Shown here one piece after another: positions 59,541-64,000 of a DNA stretch of 64,000 nt. Source of the stretch: Micrasema longulum (Eukaryota; Arthropoda; Insecta; Trichoptera; Brachycentridae); contig JAGVSM010002646.1 of assembly GCA_022494885.1 (NCBI GenBank), positions 45,123 to 109,122 on the forward strand, written 5' to 3'. Position 1 is the stretch's first letter, and the number at the start of each line of letters is the position of its first letter. The notes below the pieces were generated by a model that saw only the letters and a program-made list of their open reading frames with translations, was not told where the DNA came from and did not search any database. Position numbers and translations under genes: made by a program.

Positions 59541-59645
59541 TAATGAATGGCTAAAGAATGGTAAAACACATGGCAAGAATGAACGGTAGCGTAGGACGTG
59601 GACAACCAAGAAAGACGTGGCATGATCAAATAAATCAAAATCACT
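59540..59645 (+). mobile_element. LINE 3' fragment, right part, after the CR1-like insertion
   Basis: The sequence aligns with 60130-60235 and encodes the GRGQPRKTWHDQINQN block. It is the continuation of the fragment ending at 58945. Confidence 0.75.
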
Positions 59646-59747
59646 TCATATACGAACAAAATGTTAACCCGCGTTACAAAATCATTAAACTAGAATATTA
59701 ATATCGGACTTGTACAAAAGATTTGCTTAAATGTGTAAAATAATTTT

Positions 59748-60395
59748 AGATTTGTGTATCTAGGAAGCTTGTTTTCAAGAGATGGAAGAGTAGAAAAAGA
59801 TGTTTAAAGGAGAGTGAATGCGAGCAACAAAATGAACGGAGCACTGAGCACAGTAATTGCCAATAAAAATATGGCAATCGAAGCTAATCTGGCAGTGCAC
59901 AACGGAGTTTTAGTCCCAACACTTATGTATGGAAGTGAAATATAGAACTGGCAGAGGAAGGATGAAAGCAGAGTGAACTCGGTTGAAACGCGATCTCTTA
60001 GACGAATGTGTGGGAAATCAATGTATGACGGAGTTACGAATAATTAAATCAGGCGAGAGTGTTATTCTGAGTCAAGCATAATTGATAAGATTAAGAAAGG
60101 GTCTCTGAGATGGTTTGGTCACGTAGAACAAATGGACGACAAAAAATGGTAAAACAAGTATATATGGCAAAAATTAACGGTGACGTGAAACGAGGACGAC
60201 CGAGGAAGACGTGGCATGATCAGATAAACCAAAATCTTAAGTCTGGTCACGGCAAAAGCAGACAAAACCGAACGGCATATATGACAAGATGTATTAAAGT
60301 GTGGAAGAAGCGAGGAATGTATGTCACGATAGACGTGTGTGGCGGTCCATCCTTTCTGACTACCTCTACGGGAAAATGGCGTGATGGTAGTAGTA
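59748..60395 (+). mobile_element. LINE 3' fragment (Cys-Met tail domain family), longest copy
   Basis: The order of blocks is FVYLGSLFSRDGRVEKDV, ASNKMNGALSTVIANKN, LAVHNGVLVPTLMYGSEI, KDESRVNSVETRSLRRMCG, SIIDKIKKGSLRWFGHVEQM and RGRPRKTWHDQINQNLKSG, then the basic Cys-containing tail ending at the tacctctacgggaaaatggcgtgatgg block. At least three in-frame stops and one shift show it is inactive. It is followed by an agtagtagtggtgg-like simple tail at 60384-60420. This copy shows best what the shorter ones have lost. Confidence 0.85.
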
Positions 60396-60424
60396 ATAGT
60401 AGTAGTGGTGGAAGTAGGTGGTTT

Positions 60425-61975
60425 CACACTGCAATACTTCTAATAAAGTTTTGCAGCTACAAAGTGCATCAATGATTTGAATCAATGATTTGAAAATGAA
60501 TTGAAAAAGTTTACAGCTTTAATTCAATAACAAAACATCGAGCAAAGAACCAGTAAGATTAGCAAGTTTAGTGAACATGCAACACCACAAAAAGTAAACC
60601 ATAAAAAACTAAACAAAACTAGCATTCCTTGACATATTTTTATGGCTACATTGTGACGTAAGCGGTGGCCGATAATAGAAGGGTGGGTGTTTTAGGTGTG
60701 CAGGATCTATTGTCCTTTACCTAGTACATAATTGTAAAAACATTTGGTTCACAGATTTGCTTCATGGGAGATAGTAGATGCACATGTGTGTAAGTACAAA
60801 AGGTATTAAGCGATCTATCCGCTTATTTTCAGTTATTGAGACGCAATTTTCTGGCTGAAAATTTCTGATTATCTTTGATTTAGACTTTAGATAAACTAAA
60901 TAAATGTAAAGTCAGATTTAACTGTATACATATAAATAAATAAACATATAATTTAAGTAAACAGCATCTATTGATTTACTGCAGTCATACAGTTCAATAG
61001 AACTAGATAAATTATTATTATTTTTTGCAAGTAAATAAATGGTATAGTTTCCATTTGTTTGTAAAAACGAAGCTCTTCGTATTTATGATAAACAATGGCA
61101 TTTTTGGCACTGAAAAAAATAAGAAAATATAATTTTTAAAGTTTTGAGCTATTATTGTTTTTTTCGTGTGGCCTTACTTAAATTTCTTAAAATATTTATA
61201 GTAAAATAAGTCACAAAAAGTCCATCTCTTCGAGATTTATTTTCAGTTTTTCAGGAAGCGTTTGGACATTATCGTTAGTCATTTTAATGTACCCATTGAG
61301 GCAAATTATTATGAACGAAAGGTGACAAAAATGCCATCAATTACAGTTATTTTTCACATTTGTTTTCCTGAATTAGGGTGGAATTTTCTTTTAATTTTTT
61401 TGCAAACTCTACTGGTATTAAAGACGTTTGTTTTTTTAGATTACAAGCAAAAGTATTCGGAGATATTTTGGTACTAAATACAAATATAAAAACACTTTGT
61501 TACATTACCAAATAATATTCATCAAAAACTTTAAATATTTTTTTTATATTTTAAAAATATATAATTGGAATTACTTTGTTTTATGAACCACTTTTTATTG
61601 ACACAACTGACTAGTTTTTGCAACTACACGTCCCCCTCTTAAGGGCTTTAAAATAACTAAACGTACATATGTAAAAAAAAAACAGTGAAAAGATTAGTGA
61701 GGATTGATAAGAATAGAGAAGGGGGTAATTGTGTTTATGGTAGAGTAGAGGTAGAGGAGGGGGTAATTATGTCAAAAGTATGGTTAGACTTAACAGAACT
61801 AGAAACTTTAAAAGACTTTTATGATTAAAATATAACAATGATACACAAATTAAGAGCTTTTTTTGTTTAATAAAGGAGTTGCATGTTTTTTGCCTAGCTT
61901 ATTATGTACAAAGCTTATAGTAACTGCAATAGAATTGTTTTTTTTAAATTTTTTGGCTAAAATGTGAGAATCTGG
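60425..61975. other. Unassigned AT-rich sequence
   Basis: Only low-complexity runs and a G+A-rich patch (gagaagggggtaattgtg and gaggagggggtaattatg, a short direct repeat at 61715-61770) were seen. Confidence 0.5.
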
Positions 61976-61979
61976 TGGT

Positions 61980-62092
61980 GGAAACTCATACAAGAGAAGC
62001 CGGACTATTTACAGGCATAAACAAATCTTCCGTTCCATTTTGAGAGCGTTCGACATTTTGTGCCCTTTTTTGATTTTTTTCAACAATCACCT
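61980..62092 (+). repeat. Hairpin-containing repeat, pair member 2
   Basis: gagaagccggactatttaca, caaatcttccgttccatttt, gagcgttcgacattttgtgc aligns with 31549-31625. The stem has decayed. Confidence 0.45.
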
Positions 62093-62289
62093 TTTTTTAA
62101 AATTTTTATTAATATTAATAAAACATACAATACAACTAATACATATTATACTCCCAGGAGTTATTTGAAACGCATTTGGGACCGTACATAAGAAAAAAAA
62201 AATTGACAATACATAATATCATACAAAGTAATAAATCCGAAATAAAAAGAAAACATTATTGTATAAGAAACATAAAACACCATCTTATA

Positions 62290-63560
62290 TAAACTACATT
62301 AATAATAATCAATATCAAAAAGATTAAGGAAACATTTTTTAATTGTGACACTTCTGGATTTTTTATTCATTTTTTCGTGTCTTAGCTCATCGGGCAGTTT
62401 ATTATATTCGGAATGGCCAATATTTTCCAAGGACCTACTGCCAAACTTTGTTGAGCGAAACTTAGACACATGAAGATTCCTTGAATAACTCGTATTGTAA
62501 TTATAAATATTATGACCAAATGTGTGTTTTAAATTTAAGTGAGCAGAAAAATTGATGATATTTAAAATAGTATTGGTTATGTCATGCAGTGGCATTATTT
62601 CTTGAGGTATTTTATTACGAAAATGGCGCTATATAAGTTATCCACAATAATACCTTGAAAGGAAGTATCTTTGTTTGTCGGTAGATATCCTTGACATGGG
62701 AATCCCGTTTAAGTCCAAGAATATTTCTTAGAGCTCTGTTCTGAAGAACTTGTATTTCCAAGATCTGATTTTTGCTGGCAAAACCCCATATGCATGATAA
62801 ATAAGATAAGTGGGAATGAATCAAGGCGTAGTAGACGGCAAATGAAACGGAATGAGGAAGCAAGCCTCGAAGTTTATACAATACGTCAGTTACGGGTGCT
62901 ATTTTTGATTGCTCAATTGCTCAAATTGGTAGCTCCATGAAAGTTTGGAGTCAATAAATAGTTCCAAGTGTTTAGTAACACTGCTCTTTTTAATATAGCC
63001 AGATCCGAGAGAAATAGTGATATTTAAGTCCTGTATGTTCCCAAAAATCATATACGATGTTTTTTTAACAGTCAGACTTAATTTATTAAATCTCATCCAG
63101 TCAGCTAGACTATTGAAATCTGTCTCCATTATGTTTTCGAGTTTTTCAGGTTACAATTATGGTAGAAAATAACAGTGTCATCGGCATATAATTGAATAGT
63201 ACCCCTTAAACTCCACATATTAATGTCGTTAATATATATGAGGAACAAAAGTAGACCAAGGATTGACCCCTGCGGATCTCCACAAGTTATCCTACCTAGA
63301 TCACTGGATTATTTTCCAACTTAAACCGCGCAATATCTGTTAGTAAGATAGTTTCGAAATGTTTCCAGAAGTATGCTAACTATGCCCAAATGTTCCAGTT
63401 TACTCAATAGAATCTCCTGGTCCACCGTATGAAAAGCCATTTTTAAGTCTATAAAAATAGCTGAAGAAAATTCACCAGCATCCAGTTTTTTTTGTAGATT
63501 TGAGGCAAAGTCATAAGCAGCACACTAAGTATTCGAAAACTTCCGGAACCCATATTGTTG
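62290..63560 (-). mobile_element. Jockey/CR1-group LINE with reverse-transcriptase catalytic motif, decayed
   Basis: Read on the minus strand from 63560 downward the order is QYGFRKFSN, FIDLKMAFHTVDQEILLSKL (expected D-KAFDTV), GDPQGSILGLLLFLIYINDI (expected GVPQGS), the catalytic box YADDT at 63178-63189, WMRFNKLSLTVKKTSYMIFG, an IDSKLSW block, HSHLSYLSCIWG and NRALRNILGL, and then NYNTS, FGSRSLENIG and YNKLP near the end. The fingers, palm and thumb order is correct. Frameshifts, stops and a small inserted LINE tail at ~62603-62652 show it is dead. The endonuclease is absent. Confidence 0.85.
62603..62652 (+). mobile_element. Very short CR1/L2-like 3' tail inserted in an opposite-strand LINE
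   Basis: The sequence ttgaggtattttattacgaa, then atggcgctatataagttat, then an ATA/ATT-rich end, aligns base for base with the terminus of the CR1-like element at 59490-59540 (ttaggggattttttac..., cggcgctatataaatcagcc). It interrupts the minus-strand LINE exactly between two otherwise matching coding blocks. Confidence 0.6.
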
Positions 63561-63849
63561 AGATGTAAGAATTTGGATTTTCAATTAAAATCATGACTTG
63601 AAAAAAATACAGTGGATAAATCTGACCACAAAATAGGGGTTAGAAGTTAATAATATGGAAGGAAAGGAAGGTAAAGGTAAGTTTAAAAATGTATTTCTTT
63701 TTATCAATATTTAACAAACTTTCAATGAGTCCCTAAATACGATGTTCTACTGTTATGATCACCCTATAAAACCTATAAAGCTTACTCCCTCTATCCACCC
63801 CCTCTACCTTTTTTTAAACTATTTCTCAAACAACATTTTTATAATTTAA

Positions 63850-64000
63850 TCAGTGCGTGTTTGTTCTAAACAGTGCATGTGCTTTTTAAAATGCATGTCG
63901 TTTTGGTTTTATATTTTTGTGCAACAACTATGGTGAAGGTATATAGTGGGTTTTGCAAGTTGGTTTTCATGTTGGTTTGATTGATGTCCTGACGAAGAGA
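63850..64000 (+). repeat. Second hammerhead-like repeat family, cut by the window edge
   Basis: The body (aatcagtgcgtgtttgttct, ggttttatatttttgtgcaa, ctatggtgaaggtatatagt) is followed by tgatgtcctgacgaagaga at the very end of the window. This supplies an intact CUGACGA core (63989-63995) and the first bases of stem II. The GAAA half would lie just outside. Confidence 0.6.

Noticed and set aside
60119..60427. 102-codon minus-strand open frame with a Thr/Ile repeat start
   Set aside because: It is the antisense of a LINE coding region plus its simple agtagtagt-like tail.

Overview
This is AT-rich nuclear DNA from an animal, most likely an arthropod and probably an insect. Evidence for this is the spliceosomal intron signals, the many non-LTR retrotransposon (LINE) tails of types common in insect genomes, the tRNA-derived SINEs and the absence of any bacterial-style gene packing. 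No rRNA gene, intact tRNA gene, CRISPR array or operon is visible. Almost every short open reading frame is either chance or a fragment of a transposon.

Only one host-gene candidate is convincing. It is a two-exon gene (54827-55243 joined to 56671-57054, + strand) predicted to encode a 266-residue membrane-anchored secreted protein with a jelly-roll/MAM-like ectodomain, an RKRR furin-type site and a C-terminal transmembrane helix. About 10.6 kb upstream (46066-46375) is a decayed copy of its last exon, with two in-frame stops and the same upstream intron sequence. This indicates a local DNA-level duplication in which one copy died.

The rest is a dense graveyard of mobile elements. I see three recurrent SINE families, named here SINE-A, SINE-B and SINE-D, with tRNA-like heads carrying A and B boxes. 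I see LINE 3' fragments of at least four kinds: a family ending in a conserved Arg-Arg-x-Cys-Met domain (4.5, 22.5, 43.6, 58.8 and 59.7 kb), two RTE/BovB-like types (4.7, 24 and 49.4 kb), a CR1/L2-like type (59 kb) and Jockey/CR1-group types (5.8, 10.7, 32.4, 36.6 and 62.3-63.6 kb). There is a decayed mariner/Tc1-like transposase (19 kb), several MITE or foldback elements with inverted repeats (7.8, 44.3, 46.5-47.2 and 56.1 kb) and an unclassified ~380-bp interspersed repeat ('R') with at least nine loci. One R locus, at 12.2-13.5 kb, is a nearly uniform inverted-plus-tandem array.

Several insertions are nested and give relative ages. An RTE fragment with an 11-bp target-site duplication sits inside another LINE (4.68-4.90 kb). 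A CR1-like tail interrupts a LINE (58.95-59.54 kb). A SINE-A sits inside an R copy (21.2 kb), another inside a hammerhead-like element (57.2 kb), and a MITE sits inside an R copy in the gene's intron (56.1 kb).

The most unusual signal is hammerhead-ribozyme-like sequence in repeats. A 425-bp foldback (45543-45967) carries one copy in each arm, with core elements, an inferred GUC cleavage triplet and a 6-bp stem I. Related or separate versions occur at 13.65, 45.0, 57.1 and 63.98 kb. Such motifs are known from Penelope-like retroelements and retrozymes.
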